Below are positions 51,167 through 60,460 of a stretch of DNA of 64,000 bases, one piece after another. The position numbers and the translations under genes were made by a program. The notes below the pieces were generated by a model. It made no database searches. It saw nothing but the letters and a program-made list of their open reading frames with translations, and had not been told where the DNA came from. How positions within the stretch are numbered: position 1 is the first letter of the stretch; the number at the start of each line of letters is the position of its first letter. This stretch comes from Bacteroidetes bacterium HGW-Bacteroidetes-8 (GTDB lineage Bacteria > Bacteroidota > Bacteroidia > Bacteroidales > UBA932), in NCBI GenBank assembly GCA_002840895.1, contig PHCZ01000005.1, positions 1 to 64,000 of the forward strand, given 5' to 3'.

Positions 51167-51817
51167 TCAGACTCTTTTTAACTCACTTATAGCTTTATGG
51201 GGATCTGTAGCAGAGAAAATTGAGTTGCCGGCAACAAGTATATCTGTCCCCTTTTGAGCAAGGAGGCGGGCGTTTGATATACTCACCCCACCATCAACCT
51301 CAATAAGGGTATCAAGAGATCTCTCCTGTATCATTCTCTTTAACTTCGCAACTTTAACAAGCGTATTTTCGATAAAACTCTGCCCGCCATAACCGGGGTT
51401 AACAGACATTATTAGCACAAAATCGGCATACTGAAGTATGTCAACTAAATTCTCAACCGGAGTATGTGGATTAAGTGCAACTCCAGCTTTCATACCCAGA
51501 CTCTTTATCTTTTGAAGAGATCTATGCAGATGTGTACAGGCTTCATAATGAACACTAAGATATTCAACTCCCAGCTCTGCAAATTTTTCCAGATATCTGT
51601 CCGGATCTACAATCATAAGGTGAGCATCCATCGGTTTTTGTGCTTTTTTTGCAATCGCATCTATTACCGGGAAGCCATAAGAGATGTTGGGGACAAAGAG
51701 TCCGTCCATAATATCCAGGTGAAACCAATCTGCTTCACTTCTGTTTATCATCTCAACCTCTTGGTCCAACCTGCCGAAATCTGCCGACAGCATTGATGGT
51801 GCAACTATAATCGACAT
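51167..51817 (-). CDS. rpe: Ribulose-phosphate 3-epimerase
   Basis: 216-residue TIM barrel of the non-oxidative pentose-phosphate pathway, interconverting ribulose-5-P and xylulose-5-P. The start 'IVAPSMLSADFGRLDQEVEMI', metal ligands 'WFHLDIMDGLFVPNISYG' (His and Asp), 'MDAHLMIVDPDRYL', 'ILIMSVNPGYGGQSFI' (as 'VLIMSVNPGYGGQSFI') and 'IEVDGGVSISNARLLAQKGTDILVAGNSIF' are all present. It is 11 nt downstream of pepD and probably belongs to a dnaA-pepD-rpe transcript. Confidence 0.95.
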   Translation of the reverse strand: MSIIVAPSMLSADFGRLDQEVEMINRSEADWFHLDIMDGLFVPNISYGFPVIDAIAKKAQKPMDAHLMIVDPDRYLEKFAELGVEYLSVHYEACTHLHRSLQKIKSLGMKAGVALNPHTPVENLVDILQYADFVLIMSVNPGYGGQSFIENTLVKVAKLKRMIQERSLDTLIEVDGGVSISNARLLAQKGTDILVAGNSIFSATDPHKAISELKRV

Positions 51818-51828
51818 AGCACTGTTTT

Positions 51829-53265
51829 CTATTTTAATCTTTCGAGTATCTCCAAAAGAAGTCTCCTGAACTTCTCTACCGATGCTATCTCTAGCCTCTC
51901 ACCCGGGGCGTGTGCGCCTCGAATAGTAGGGCCGAATGAAATCATATCCAGCTTTGGATAGGTTTTAAGAAACATTCCACACTCCAGACCTGCGTGGATT
52001 GCTCTCACAACCGGCTCTTGGTCGAAAATGTCTCTGTATGCTCTACGAGACACCTCCAGAAGAGGTGAGTCCATTCTGGGTTTCCATCCCGGGTACTCAC
52101 TTTCGTGAGTGACTTTGGCGCCTGAGAGTATAAACAGGGATTCGATGCGTCTGGCAGCATTGAAACGTGCAGAATTCAATGAACTCCTCTGACTTGTTCC
52201 AACTCGTATGACTCCTGCTTCATCCATCTTTACCGATGCAAAGTTTGTGGAGGTCTCAACAAGACCCGGGATATCCTGACTCATTGCAAGAACTCCGTGA
52301 GGCAGCCCGTTAAGCAGATTAATAATATTTGAAACGCTCTTTTTATCAATGAAATAGCTCTCTTTCGAAGAGAGCTCCATCTTCCCGAAAAGATCCGGAT
52401 CAGATTTCAGATGCTCCTCTTTTGCCTCTCTTTCTGTCATATTGAAGAGCTCCCTAGCCATATTTGTCTGACAAGGTAGCAGGGCAATAACTGCGTAAGC
52501 CTCTCTGGCTATAGCGTTACGCTTGTTTCCTCCCTGAATTGAGCATACAGAGAATTCACAACTCTGGGACAGGAGATAGAGATAACGAAACAGAAGCTGG
52601 TTTGCATTAGCTCTGTTTTTATGAATATCATCCCCGCTGTGCCCGCCGGTGGCTCCGTAGAAACCAACTTTTAGAAATTCCAAATTCTGGTCTGCGTTCT
52701 CTACACTATATGAGAAACGGGCAGTTGTGTCCACCCCACCTGCACATCCTATAAAGAGTTCTCCCTCATCTTCTGAATCTAAGTTTATTAGAATATTACC
52801 GGTGATGAATCCCGGTTTAAGTGCCTTTGCTCCTGTAAGACCTGTCTCCTCTTCTGTTGTAAAAAGAGCCTCCAAAGGGCCGTGAGAGATGTCGTCAGAA
52901 TCCACTATTGCAAGCTGAGCCGCCATTCCAATCCCACAATCTGCACCCAATGTTGTCTCCTTTGCTATGAGCCATCCACTCTCTGTTACATATTGAATAG
53001 GGTCGGTGTCAAAATTGAAGCTGCTATTGGAGTTTTTCTCGCAGACCATATCTGAGTGGCTCTGCAATACAACTGTTGGAGCATTTTCCATCCCCTTGGT
53101 TGCAGGCTTTAGAATAACCACATTACCGGCATCATCTCTTTTATAATCAAGGGAACGCTCTTTAGCAAAATTGATTAGAAACTCAATTATCTTATGCTCT
53201 TTTCCGCTCTCTCTGGGGATTTTTGTAATTTGATCGAATATTGAAAATATTTTTGAACTCTCCAT
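51829..53265 (-). CDS. pepD: Aminoacyl-histidine dipeptidase (PepD, M20C)
   Basis: 478-residue cytosolic M20 metallopeptidase (carnosinase-type) that cleaves Xaa-His and other dipeptides. The metal-binding motifs are visible: 'VLQSHSDMVCEKN' near 66 (His, Asp), 'TLGADCGIGMAAQLAI' near 105 (Asp), 'ALFTTEEETGLTGA' near 135 (Glu-Glu), 'NLDSEDEGELFIGCAGG' near 160 and 'IHAGLECGMF' near 425. Length is normal for PepD. It lies 11 nt after dnaA in the same direction. Confidence 0.94.
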   Translation of the reverse strand: MESSKIFSIFDQITKIPRESGKEHKIIEFLINFAKERSLDYKRDDAGNVVILKPATKGMENAPTVVLQSHSDMVCEKNSNSSFNFDTDPIQYVTESGWLIAKETTLGADCGIGMAAQLAIVDSDDISHGPLEALFTTEEETGLTGAKALKPGFITGNILINLDSEDEGELFIGCAGGVDTTARFSYSVENADQNLEFLKVGFYGATGGHSGDDIHKNRANANQLLFRYLYLLSQSCEFSVCSIQGGNKRNAIAREAYAVIALLPCQTNMARELFNMTEREAKEEHLKSDPDLFGKMELSSKESYFIDKKSVSNIINLLNGLPHGVLAMSQDIPGLVETSTNFASVKMDEAGVIRVGTSQRSSLNSARFNAARRIESLFILSGAKVTHESEYPGWKPRMDSPLLEVSRRAYRDIFDQEPVVRAIHAGLECGMFLKTYPKLDMISFGPTIRGAHAPGERLEIASVEKFRRLLLEILERLK

Positions 53266-53276
53266 TACAGAATTTA

Positions 53277-54692
53277 TTAGTTGGAGTGAAGCTGTTTCTC
53301 TATCTCGGACAGGTATTTACGAAAAGATCTGTCGGTATCCAGAAGGTCACATACAGTGTTGTATGCGTGAAGAACCGTGGCGTGATCTCTGCCGCCTGTT
53401 AAAGTGCCAATTGATGCAAGAGAGCTTTTGGTGTGGTTTCTGCTCAGGTACATAGATATCTGACGAGCCTGTACCAACTCTCTTTTACGCGAAGAGCTTA
53501 GGAACTGCTCTGAGTCAATTTTGAAATATTCACAGACAACTTTTTGAATCTTATCTATGGTAATTTCGTGCAGATTTTTAGTAACAAGTTTCTCTATCAG
53601 TTTCTCTGCCAGATCCAGTCCAATTTTTTTGTTGGTTAGTGTAGCCTGAGCAAGGAGAGATATGAGGGTGCCCTCAATTTCACGGATATTTGTTGATACT
53701 CTGGAGGCAATAAATGAGATCACCTCTTCCGGCAGTGTAATTCCGTCGTTATAGCTCTTTGCTTTGAGAATGGCTACCCTTGTAGGATAGTCCGGAGGGA
53801 GCAACTCTGCCAAAAGCCCCCACTTAAATCTTGAAAGGAGCCTCATCTCAAGGTCCTGAAGATCTACAGGTGCTTTATCTGAAGTGAGGATAAGTTGTTT
53901 TCCCACAGAGTGAAGATGGCTGAAAATATGGAAAAAAGCATTCTGAGTACCGGTTTTGCCTGCAAATTCGTGCACGTCGTCGATAATGAGAACATCTATC
54001 ATCTGATAGAAATGGAGGAAGTCGGTAAGTTTGTTTTTTACCGTGGTTGCATCCATATATTGAGTCATAAAACGATTTGCACTCACGTAGAGAACAATCT
54101 TCTCCGGGAACTGCTTTTTAATTGCTATACCAATTGCCTGTGCAAGGTGAGTCTTTCCAAGTCCGGAACCTCCATATAAGAAAAGTGGGTTAAATGTCCC
54201 TTTCCCAGGGTTGGCGGAGATGTTGAGACCTGCAGATCTTGCGAGCTTATTACACTCTCCCTCTATAAAATTTTCAAATGAGTAGTTAGGATTCAGTTGT
54301 GGATCTATCTCCAGTTGCTGAAGCCCAGGTATTACAAATGGATTTGTGATGTTTGAGGGTTGATTTGGGAAGGGGACAGATTTGTTTTTAATCTCCTGAA
54401 CAGATTGCTGAGGGTATGTCACTACATCTTCTCCCGAAACTACTCTTACATTGTACTCCAACTTTGCCTCTTTACCCAACTCTCTTTTTAGTGCTTTACT
54501 GATTAAATCTATGTAGTGCTCTTCCAGGTATTCGCGGAAAAAGTTTGATGGAACCTCAATGGTAAGAACAGAGCCTGTAAGCCTAACCGCATTTATCGGT
54601 TCGAACCAAGTTCTGAAGCTCTGTGGGCGGATAATATCACGAACAATTCGCAGACAGTTATTCCACACAAGAGTATGTTTTGGTTCGATCAT
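53277..54692 (-). CDS. dnaA: Chromosomal replication initiator protein DnaA
   Basis: 471 residues with all four domains. Domain I (about 1-85, 'WNNCLRIVRDIIRPQSFRTWFEPINAV') is followed by a variable linker. The AAA+ domain has Walker A 'LYGGSGLGKTHLAQAIG' near 174 and Walker B 'IDVLIIDDVHEFAGK' near 235. The C-terminal DNA-binding domain has 'QARQISMYLSRNHTKSSLASIGTLTGGRDHATVLHAYNTV' near 408-445. It opens oriC by binding DnaA boxes. The upstream 180-nt gap is very AT-rich but shows no TTATCCACA-type boxes, so an origin here is not supported. It begins a dnaA-pepD-rpe series. Confidence 0.96.
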   Translation of the reverse strand: MIEPKHTLVWNNCLRIVRDIIRPQSFRTWFEPINAVRLTGSVLTIEVPSNFFREYLEEHYIDLISKALKRELGKEAKLEYNVRVVSGEDVVTYPQQSVQEIKNKSVPFPNQPSNITNPFVIPGLQQLEIDPQLNPNYSFENFIEGECNKLARSAGLNISANPGKGTFNPLFLYGGSGLGKTHLAQAIGIAIKKQFPEKIVLYVSANRFMTQYMDATTVKNKLTDFLHFYQMIDVLIIDDVHEFAGKTGTQNAFFHIFSHLHSVGKQLILTSDKAPVDLQDLEMRLLSRFKWGLLAELLPPDYPTRVAILKAKSYNDGITLPEEVISFIASRVSTNIREIEGTLISLLAQATLTNKKIGLDLAEKLIEKLVTKNLHEITIDKIQKVVCEYFKIDSEQFLSSSRKRELVQARQISMYLSRNHTKSSLASIGTLTGGRDHATVLHAYNTVCDLLDTDRSFRKYLSEIEKQLHSN

Positions 54693-54872
54693 AAGTTTAG
54701 GATAGGTTAAGATTGGTAGACAAATTTGGGGATAAAATTTTTAAAAAAAAAAGAAAAAAGTATAGGAAATTTCATAATTTTTTCAATAGCCTGTATCTCA
54801 GACTGAAAAAAAATTAATTTTTATTTGCGTTTTTAAAATCTTTAAAAACAGCTTAATATAAATAAAAAATTA

Positions 54873-55790
54873 TTAGAAAACACTAACTTTTATATATTTT
54901 TTTGGATTGTCTGTGATATTTTTAATCAGATTATCAAGATCCCTTATCAGTTGGTCGATTGAGGCGTGTACTGAGTCTGTGTAAAGAAGTTTTCCAACGC
55001 TCCCTTCAGGATTTTTAATCTGTACCAGAAGCTCTTTTAGAGATAAGATTGTACCTGCAATATCTGCCTTTTTGAGAGAGTCTGTAATCTCGTTTATATT
55101 ATCTAAACCACTATTAAGTTTAGATGTGGTACCGCCAAGATCTGAAGTAATTTTGTTTAGATTCTCTATTAAAGATGTAATTTCCGGGCCGCTCTGCTCA
55201 AGATTCCTAACCACATTTTTTGCTCCGGATAGAGTTTTGTTGAGGTTTTCAAGAGAGAGAGCTATATCTTCTTTAGCCTGAGGGTTGAGAACATCATTAA
55301 CATTGGCAAATGTAGTATTTAGAGTTATGATAAGATCAGATAGCTTATCCTTTAGAGGCAGTATCTCATTAACAAGATTGTTTATCATTCCGGGATCTGT
55401 AGATGAGAGCATTGTGTCACGGTTATTAAGAAGGGCTGTGGCGTCACCAATATTTATTCTTAGAGCCTTAGTTCCCAGCATACCTACATTATAGATCTCG
55501 GCAACAGAATTTTTCGGGAACTGATAGCCTGCATCAATTTTAAGTTTTACAATAAAGTTATTTCTCTTTTGAATATAGTCTATGCTCTCAATTGTTCCAA
55601 CCTTGAGTCCTCGAATAAAAATCGGTCCTGTCGAAGTCAGGCCGTCAATGTCATAGAAAACCGAGTAGTATGTGTTTCTGTTACTAAATAGGTCCTTCCC
55701 TTTAAGATAGTTTATAACCACATATATGGAAAATAGTATCAATATTGCAAAAAGCCCGATTTTTTGTTCTCTGTTTAATCTTATTTTCAT
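54873..55790 (-). CDS. MlaD/MCE-domain protein
   Basis: 305-residue protein anchored by one N-terminal TM segment (about 9-27, 'KIGLFAILILFSIYVVINYL'). A MCE/MlaD domain follows at about 38-115 ('YYSVFYDIDGLTSTGPIFIRGLKVGTIESIDY', 'VAEIYNVGMLGTKALRINIGD'), then a long amphipathic helical region with repeated 'LNKTLSGAKNVVRNL', 'IENLNKI' and 'LDNINEITDSLKK' patterns, likely a coiled coil or helical tube. The family carries lipids between inner and outer membranes. It lies 29 nt after the amidase gene, a pair common in Bacteroidota. The partner MlaE/MlaF genes are not in the window. Confidence 0.9.
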   Translation of the reverse strand: MKIRLNREQKIGLFAILILFSIYVVINYLKGKDLFSNRNTYYSVFYDIDGLTSTGPIFIRGLKVGTIESIDYIQKRNNFIVKLKIDAGYQFPKNSVAEIYNVGMLGTKALRINIGDATALLNNRDTMLSSTDPGMINNLVNEILPLKDKLSDLIITLNTTFANVNDVLNPQAKEDIALSLENLNKTLSGAKNVVRNLEQSGPEITSLIENLNKITSDLGGTTSKLNSGLDNINEITDSLKKADIAGTILSLKELLVQIKNPEGSVGKLLYTDSVHASIDQLIRDLDNLIKNITDNPKKYIKVSVF

Positions 55791-55819
55791 TTTTTTAATA
55801 GATTATTCTTTGTCTGCTA

Positions 55820-56935
55820 TTAGTTTAATGGAACTATAGTTCCGTCTTTTACAAGTATTATAAATGCCTGAGGGAAATCTTTACGGATAGAACCCAGCTC
55901 TTTCTTAGCCATATCTATAGTTGGGTACTCTCCAATTGTATATTTATAGAGGTTGCCCATCTTAATATAATTTGCATCTCTTCCTTTAAGATCCGGAGAG
56001 TTTGACCTCAGAATCTTATTTACTGCCATAATCTGTATTCTGTAATGAGTTTCACTCTCTTTTCTCACCTTTTTTAAGCTGGTATCCTGAGTTGACTTCG
56101 ATTCACTCTGCGGAATAACCTTTTTCAACGCCGTACTTTCACCGTTACTGTAATCTTTATCGTAGATCTGCTTGTACTCTTTAAATGCATTGAATATTAG
56201 AGAGGCAAACTTATCGTGGTTGGCGTGATTGTTCAGGATTTTAAAATCCAGAGGATTTGAAATGAAGCCCAACTCTATTAAAACCGAAGGCATACTTGTT
56301 TTCCAAAGTACTAAAAGCGGTCCCTGTTTAATTCCTCTGCTGACTTTAATGGGTCCGTTATTAAAGTGCTTTTGAACAAGAGAGGCCATCTCAAGACTCT
56401 GTTCAAGGTGAGCATTCTGAAGCAGTGTGAAAATTATGTAAGACTCCGGGTTATTGGGATCAAATCCTTCATATCTGGTTGCGTAATCTTCCCCCTCCAT
56501 CATAATTACACTATTCTCCAACATTGTAACCTCAAAATTTGAGCTGGATTTATCTGCACCCATCACAAAAGTTTCTGAACCTGTTGCTGCTCTTGCTGTT
56601 GCTGCATTAACGTGAATGGAGATAAAGAGATCTGCCTTGTTTTTATTTGCTATCTCTGTCCTTTTATCTAATTCAATAAACACATCTGTCTTTCGGGTAA
56701 ATATTACTTCGATATCCGGGTAGCTTCTTTTAATTAAATCTCCAAGTTTAAGCGAAACGGAGAGGGTGATATCCTTCTCTTTTACTTTTCTGTCTGCACT
56801 TAATGCCCCCGGATCTCTCCCGCCGTGCCCCGGGTCAATAACCACCTTTTTTAGCATCACCATTGAATTTTCCTGACTTTGGGATGTTGTAGCCCAGAGG
56901 AGAGAAAATATCACCAAAAGTACTCTTATCGGCAT
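55820..56935 (-). CDS. N-acetylmuramoyl-L-alanine amidase (Amidase_3) with SPOR-like C-terminus
   Basis: 371 residues. Signal peptide (MPIRVLLVIFSLLWATTSQSQ). The Amidase_3 catalytic domain (about 28-235) has the zinc motifs 'VVIDPGHGGRDPGALSADRKVKEKDITL' (His, Glu) and 'ADLFISIHVNAA' (His), and the catalytic Glu in 'PSVLIELGFISNPLDF'. A linker of about 45 residues leads to a C-terminal SPOR-like domain (about 290-371; 'YRIQIMAVNKILRSN', 'YKYTIGEYPTIDMAKKELGSIRKDFPQAFIILVKDG') expected to bind denuded septal peptidoglycan. It cleaves peptide stems in cell separation. Divergent from lptD, with facing -7 elements in the gap. Confidence 0.92.
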   Translation of the reverse strand: MPIRVLLVIFSLLWATTSQSQENSMVMLKKVVIDPGHGGRDPGALSADRKVKEKDITLSVSLKLGDLIKRSYPDIEVIFTRKTDVFIELDKRTEIANKNKADLFISIHVNAATARAATGSETFVMGADKSSSNFEVTMLENSVIMMEGEDYATRYEGFDPNNPESYIIFTLLQNAHLEQSLEMASLVQKHFNNGPIKVSRGIKQGPLLVLWKTSMPSVLIELGFISNPLDFKILNNHANHDKFASLIFNAFKEYKQIYDKDYSNGESTALKKVIPQSESKSTQDTSLKKVRKESETHYRIQIMAVNKILRSNSPDLKGRDANYIKMGNLYKYTIGEYPTIDMAKKELGSIRKDFPQAFIILVKDGTIVPLN

Positions 56936-56954
56936 AATAGTTGCTAAATATGAT

Positions 56955-56977
56955 TAACTTTGCAGACCACAAATATA
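56955..56977. promoter_or_regulatory. Divergent -7 elements between amidase and lptD
   Basis: Plus-strand TAACTTTG (56955-56962) faces lptD, and minus-strand TATATTTG (56977-56970) faces the amidase gene. The elements overlap face to face, so the two promoters may interfere. Neither has a clear -33 TTTG. Confidence 0.4.
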
Positions 56978-57010
56978 GCATATTTTATTAAACCCTACAC
57001 GATTTTGCTT

Positions 57011-59872
57011 TTGAGAAGAGAGTCCCTTTTGCTAGTGTGTGTTGTCCTGCTCTCATTTAGTTGCGGAGGGACAAGTTCGCTTCATTCGAATGATTCGCAC
57101 GGTTTAAACCAAGAGACCGTTAAATCTCATCAAGACTCATCTGCAATTGACAATGTGTTTGAAGCAACTCCTAAAGAGACACTTAGTTCAACAAAAGACT
57201 CTCTTCAGATAAAGAGCTCACCTTTGATAAAGGACTCTCTTCTGTTGGTGGACTCCCAATTTATAAGGGATTCTCTTCCATTAAGGGATTCTCTACCTTT
57301 AACGGACTCACTACCTTTTACCGACTCATCAAAACTTAGAGGATCGCTTCTATTCCCTGCATTCTCGGGAGCCAGAGACTCGATAGTGGAGGACTTCTCA
57401 GATGGGAAAAGAGTCGTTTACTATTATGGAGATGTTACAGTAAAGTATGGTACCCTGGAGCTGAAATCGGACTATATGGCCTATGATATGGACACAAAAA
57501 CCGTTTTTGCATCAGGTGTTAAAGATTCACTTGGTGTACTGCAGGGGAAACCGGAGATGACAGAGGGGAGAGAGAAGTACACTATGGAGAGTATTAAGTA
57601 CAACTTTGAATCCAGAAAATCATTGATTACTAATATGGTCACCCAGGAGTCAGAGGGTTTTTTATATGGAGATCTGTTAAAAAAAATGCCGGATAACTCA
57701 ATCAATATATCCGGAGGAAGATACACAACCTGTGATCACGAGCACCCACATTTTTATCTCCAGTTGACAAATGCGAAGGTTATAAATAATCCCAACAAGG
57801 TAACAGTTTTTGGGCCAGCATATATGGTAGTTGAGGATGTTCCTGTTCCCTTTGCACTCCCTTTCGGATTTGTTCCTAACCAAGTTAAAAGGGCAAGCGG
57901 TCTTCTTATTCCTACATTTAACGAAGAGGCAACCAGGGGCTTTGCTCTAAAGGGGCTGGGTTACTATTTTGTATTTGGAGACCATTTTGACCTTACTCTC
58001 ACTACGGACCTATACTCTCTGGGCTCGTGGAATGTTCTGATGACCTCCCGTTATAAAAAGAGATATAAATATGATGGAAATTTTAACCTGAACTACTCTG
58101 TTAATCAGGTAGGCGAGAAGGGTTCTCCTGATTTTAATCAGTCAAAGGACTTCTCAGTAAGGTGGAGTCACTCTCAGGATATGAAGGCAAGGCCGGGAAC
58201 ATCCTTCAGGGCATCGGTTAACTTTGCCACTCCGATGAACGATAGGTACAACTCCTACGATATTCAGCAGAGTCTTCAGAATCAGATCTCCTCATCTATA
58301 TCATACGGAAAGACACTCTCAAACTTTAGTATTACGGCTAATATGCTGCATAGCCAGAACTCCTTGGATAGCTCTTACGCCTTTACCGTACCAAATGTAA
58401 CCCTTACTATGAACAGGATATTTCCTTTTAAAAGAAAGGATGCTGCAGGGAAGGAGAGGTTTTATGAGAGTATCTCTTTTAGCTACAATACTACGTTAGA
58501 TAATAAGATAAACTTTAAGGCGAAGGAGTTTGGAGGAGATGACTTTCTATCTAAGTTCAGGAGTGGAATGCAGCATAGCTTCCAGATTGGACTCCCTACA
58601 TTTGATATCTTTAACTATATCCAGTTCTCCCCATCTGTTAGCTATGGTATGAACTGGTTTTTTCAGAAAAACGAAAAATTTTATGATAGCGAAACGAATA
58701 GGGTAGAGAGTAATATTGGGAATATCTTTAGCCATTTTGGTGTAACTCAGGAATTTTCGACATCAATGTCTGCCAGCACAACTCTGTACGGAATGTTTAA
58801 TTTTGGACCAAGAAGCAAGATTAAAACTATCCGGCATATGATAAAACCCTCTTTTAGTATAAGCTACAGACCGGAACAGGGTACTGCTGCAAATGGTTAC
58901 AGAACTATAAGCTATACAGATCCAAGTGGAGTATTACAACAGACAGAGTTCAATATTTATGAGGGGCTAATCTTTGGATATCCTTCGAAAGGGAGCTCTG
59001 CATCAATGAGTTTCTCTGTTGGAAACAACCTTGAAGCAAAAATAGTAAGTGATAAAGATACTACTGATGGTGGCATAAAGAAAATTAAGCTTATCGATAA
59101 TCTCTCTCTGGGAGGCTCATACAACTTCCTTGCAGACTCAATGAAGCTATCAAATATATCGGTGAGTATGAGTACAACAATATTTGGTTCTTTAGCATTT
59201 AACGCCAACGCAAATCTGGATCCATATGCTATAGATAATGAAGGAAAAAGGTATAACCAATTTAACTTTGTAAAAGAGGGATGGTACAAATTGGCAAGAT
59301 TAACGAATGCCAGTATGTCACTATCGTATCAGTTTTCCGGAACAGGTGAACGTAAAGGTGCAGGGATGGGTCTTCCGGAGAAGGGAAGTGGAAGAGGTAC
59401 CGGTGGAGCATCAGGAGAGAGTAAAGAGTCGGAATATATAAGAATCTACAACCACCCTGTAACTGGTGAATATATACCAGGAGGGTGGGTATACTATCTG
59501 GATCCAAACAACCCGTGGTCTGTCAATTTCAATTATAACTACTCCTATAGCCAATCATACCAGAATGTTGGAGGAAGGCTTAATAAGATTAACAACCATA
59601 TGCAAACCCTGGGCATATCTGCACAGATACGTCTAGGCAAAGATCTTAATGTAAATTTAAACACAGGTGTAGACCTTATGAAGTTGGCGCTTACTACTAC
59701 GCAATTGAGTGCAACTTATGACCTTCACTGTTTCCTAATATCTGTATCCTGGGTTCCGAGCGGTATGTGGGAGAGCTGGAGCTTCCGGATTAATGCTAAG
59801 GCCTCTGCGTTGGCAGATCTGTTAAAGTTCAAGAAAAGTGCAAGTTACTGGGACAGGGGAGGCGGATTCTAA
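57011..59872 (+). CDS. lptD: LPS-assembly protein LptD-like
   Basis: About 953 residues. There is no ATG before the export signal; the TTG at 57011 (L)RRESLLLVCVVLLSFSC gives a good signal with a lipobox-like SFSC, and TTG at 57005 or 56960 are alternatives. The TTG at 56960 is unlikely because it overlaps a -7 element. A Ser/Asp-rich repeat region (57190-57335: DSLPL, DSLLL, DSQF units) is followed by an OstA-like N-terminal domain ('RVVYYYGDVTVKYGTLELKSDYMAYDMDTKTVFASG'), 'GGRYTTCDHEHPHFYLQL', and a long C-terminal beta barrel of about 600 residues. It inserts LPS or related glycolipid into the outer membrane. Confidence 0.88.
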   Translation: MRRESLLLVCVVLLSFSCGGTSSLHSNDSHGLNQETVKSHQDSSAIDNVFEATPKETLSSTKDSLQIKSSPLIKDSLLLVDSQFIRDSLPLRDSLPLTDSLPFTDSSKLRGSLLFPAFSGARDSIVEDFSDGKRVVYYYGDVTVKYGTLELKSDYMAYDMDTKTVFASGVKDSLGVLQGKPEMTEGREKYTMESIKYNFESRKSLITNMVTQESEGFLYGDLLKKMPDNSINISGGRYTTCDHEHPHFYLQLTNAKVINNPNKVTVFGPAYMVVEDVPVPFALPFGFVPNQVKRASGLLIPTFNEEATRGFALKGLGYYFVFGDHFDLTLTTDLYSLGSWNVLMTSRYKKRYKYDGNFNLNYSVNQVGEKGSPDFNQSKDFSVRWSHSQDMKARPGTSFRASVNFATPMNDRYNSYDIQQSLQNQISSSISYGKTLSNFSITANMLHSQNSLDSSYAFTVPNVTLTMNRIFPFKRKDAAGKERFYESISFSYNTTLDNKINFKAKEFGGDDFLSKFRSGMQHSFQIGLPTFDIFNYIQFSPSVSYGMNWFFQKNEKFYDSETNRVESNIGNIFSHFGVTQEFSTSMSASTTLYGMFNFGPRSKIKTIRHMIKPSFSISYRPEQGTAANGYRTISYTDPSGVLQQTEFNIYEGLIFGYPSKGSSASMSFSVGNNLEAKIVSDKDTTDGGIKKIKLIDNLSLGGSYNFLADSMKLSNISVSMSTTIFGSLAFNANANLDPYAIDNEGKRYNQFNFVKEGWYKLARLTNASMSLSYQFSGTGERKGAGMGLPEKGSGRGTGGASGESKESEYIRIYNHPVTGEYIPGGWVYYLDPNNPWSVNFNYNYSYSQSYQNVGGRLNKINNHMQTLGISAQIRLGKDLNVNLNTGVDLMKLALTTTQLSATYDLHCFLISVSWVPSGMWESWSFRINAKASALADLLKFKKSASYWDRGGGF

Positions 59873-59950
59873 CCCACTTCATATTCGAGCATAATCCTGA
59901 GATTTTTATATTATAATTATTAACATAGCTATTTAGAAGATATATTTATT

Positions 59951-60331
59951 ATGAGTAAAAGGGTAATATCTACACAGAGAGCTCCAAAGGCTGTAGGTCC
60001 ATATAGTCAGGCAATAGAGTCAAACGGTTTTTTATATGTTTCCGGTCAGCTTCCGGTTGATGCAACCACAGGAGAGTTTGTTCCCGGAGGAGTGAAAGAG
60101 CAGGCAGAGCAGGTTCTCAAAAATATAGGCTTTATTCTTTCTGAAGCCGGATATAGTTTTGATAATGTTGTTAAATCTACTGTTTATCTCACAGATATGA
60201 AAGATTTTACGGCAATGAATGAGGTTTATGCATCTTTCTATAATGAGCCATATCCTGCAAGGGTTGCATTTGCAGTAGTAGCCCTACCTAAAGGGGCGCT
60301 TATAGAGATAGATGTAGTAGCTGCCAAATAA
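59951..60331 (+). CDS. ridA: RidA-family enamine/imine deaminase
   Basis: 126-residue trimeric YjgF/YER057c/UK114 protein that hydrolyses reactive enamine and imine intermediates such as 2-aminoacrylate. The family marks are 'STQRAPKAVGPYSQAIESNGFLYVSGQLPVD' and 'YPARVAFAVVALPKGALIEIDVVA', with the catalytic Arg near 105. Full length, cytosolic, and transcribed alone with a strong terminator just after the stop. Confidence 0.94.
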   Translation: MSKRVISTQRAPKAVGPYSQAIESNGFLYVSGQLPVDATTGEFVPGGVKEQAEQVLKNIGFILSEAGYSFDNVVKSTVYLTDMKDFTAMNEVYASFYNEPYPARVAFAVVALPKGALIEIDVVAAK

Positions 60332-60351
60332 TAAAAATTAAGGAACTATTT

Positions 60352-60385
60352 AAAAAGTGGGGTATTTCTCCACTTTTTTTGTTTT
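60352..60385 (+). terminator. Terminator of ridA
   Basis: AAAAAGTGG (60352-60360) pairs with CCACTTTTT (60370-60378), followed by a T-rich run. The T-run also supplies the -33 element of the rho promoter. Confidence 0.8.
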
Positions 60386-60408
60386 TCAAATTATTAATTG
60401 TACTTTTG
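60378..60408 (+). promoter_or_regulatory. Sigma-ABfr-type promoter of rho
   Basis: TTTG (60378-60381), a 19-nt spacer and TACTTTTG (60401-60408): full consensus. The leader to the ATG at 60461 is about 46 nt. Confidence 0.7.
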
Positions 60409-60460
60409 TGACAGATTTTGATATCTATTCGGATAAATCACATCCACACAAAATAAATCA

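Noticed and set aside
54693-54872. AT-rich 180-nt gap upstream of dnaA as a possible replication origin
   Set aside because: No TTATCCACA-type DnaA boxes or clustered 9-mers were seen in it; a poly-purine tract and AT-richness alone do not support oriC.
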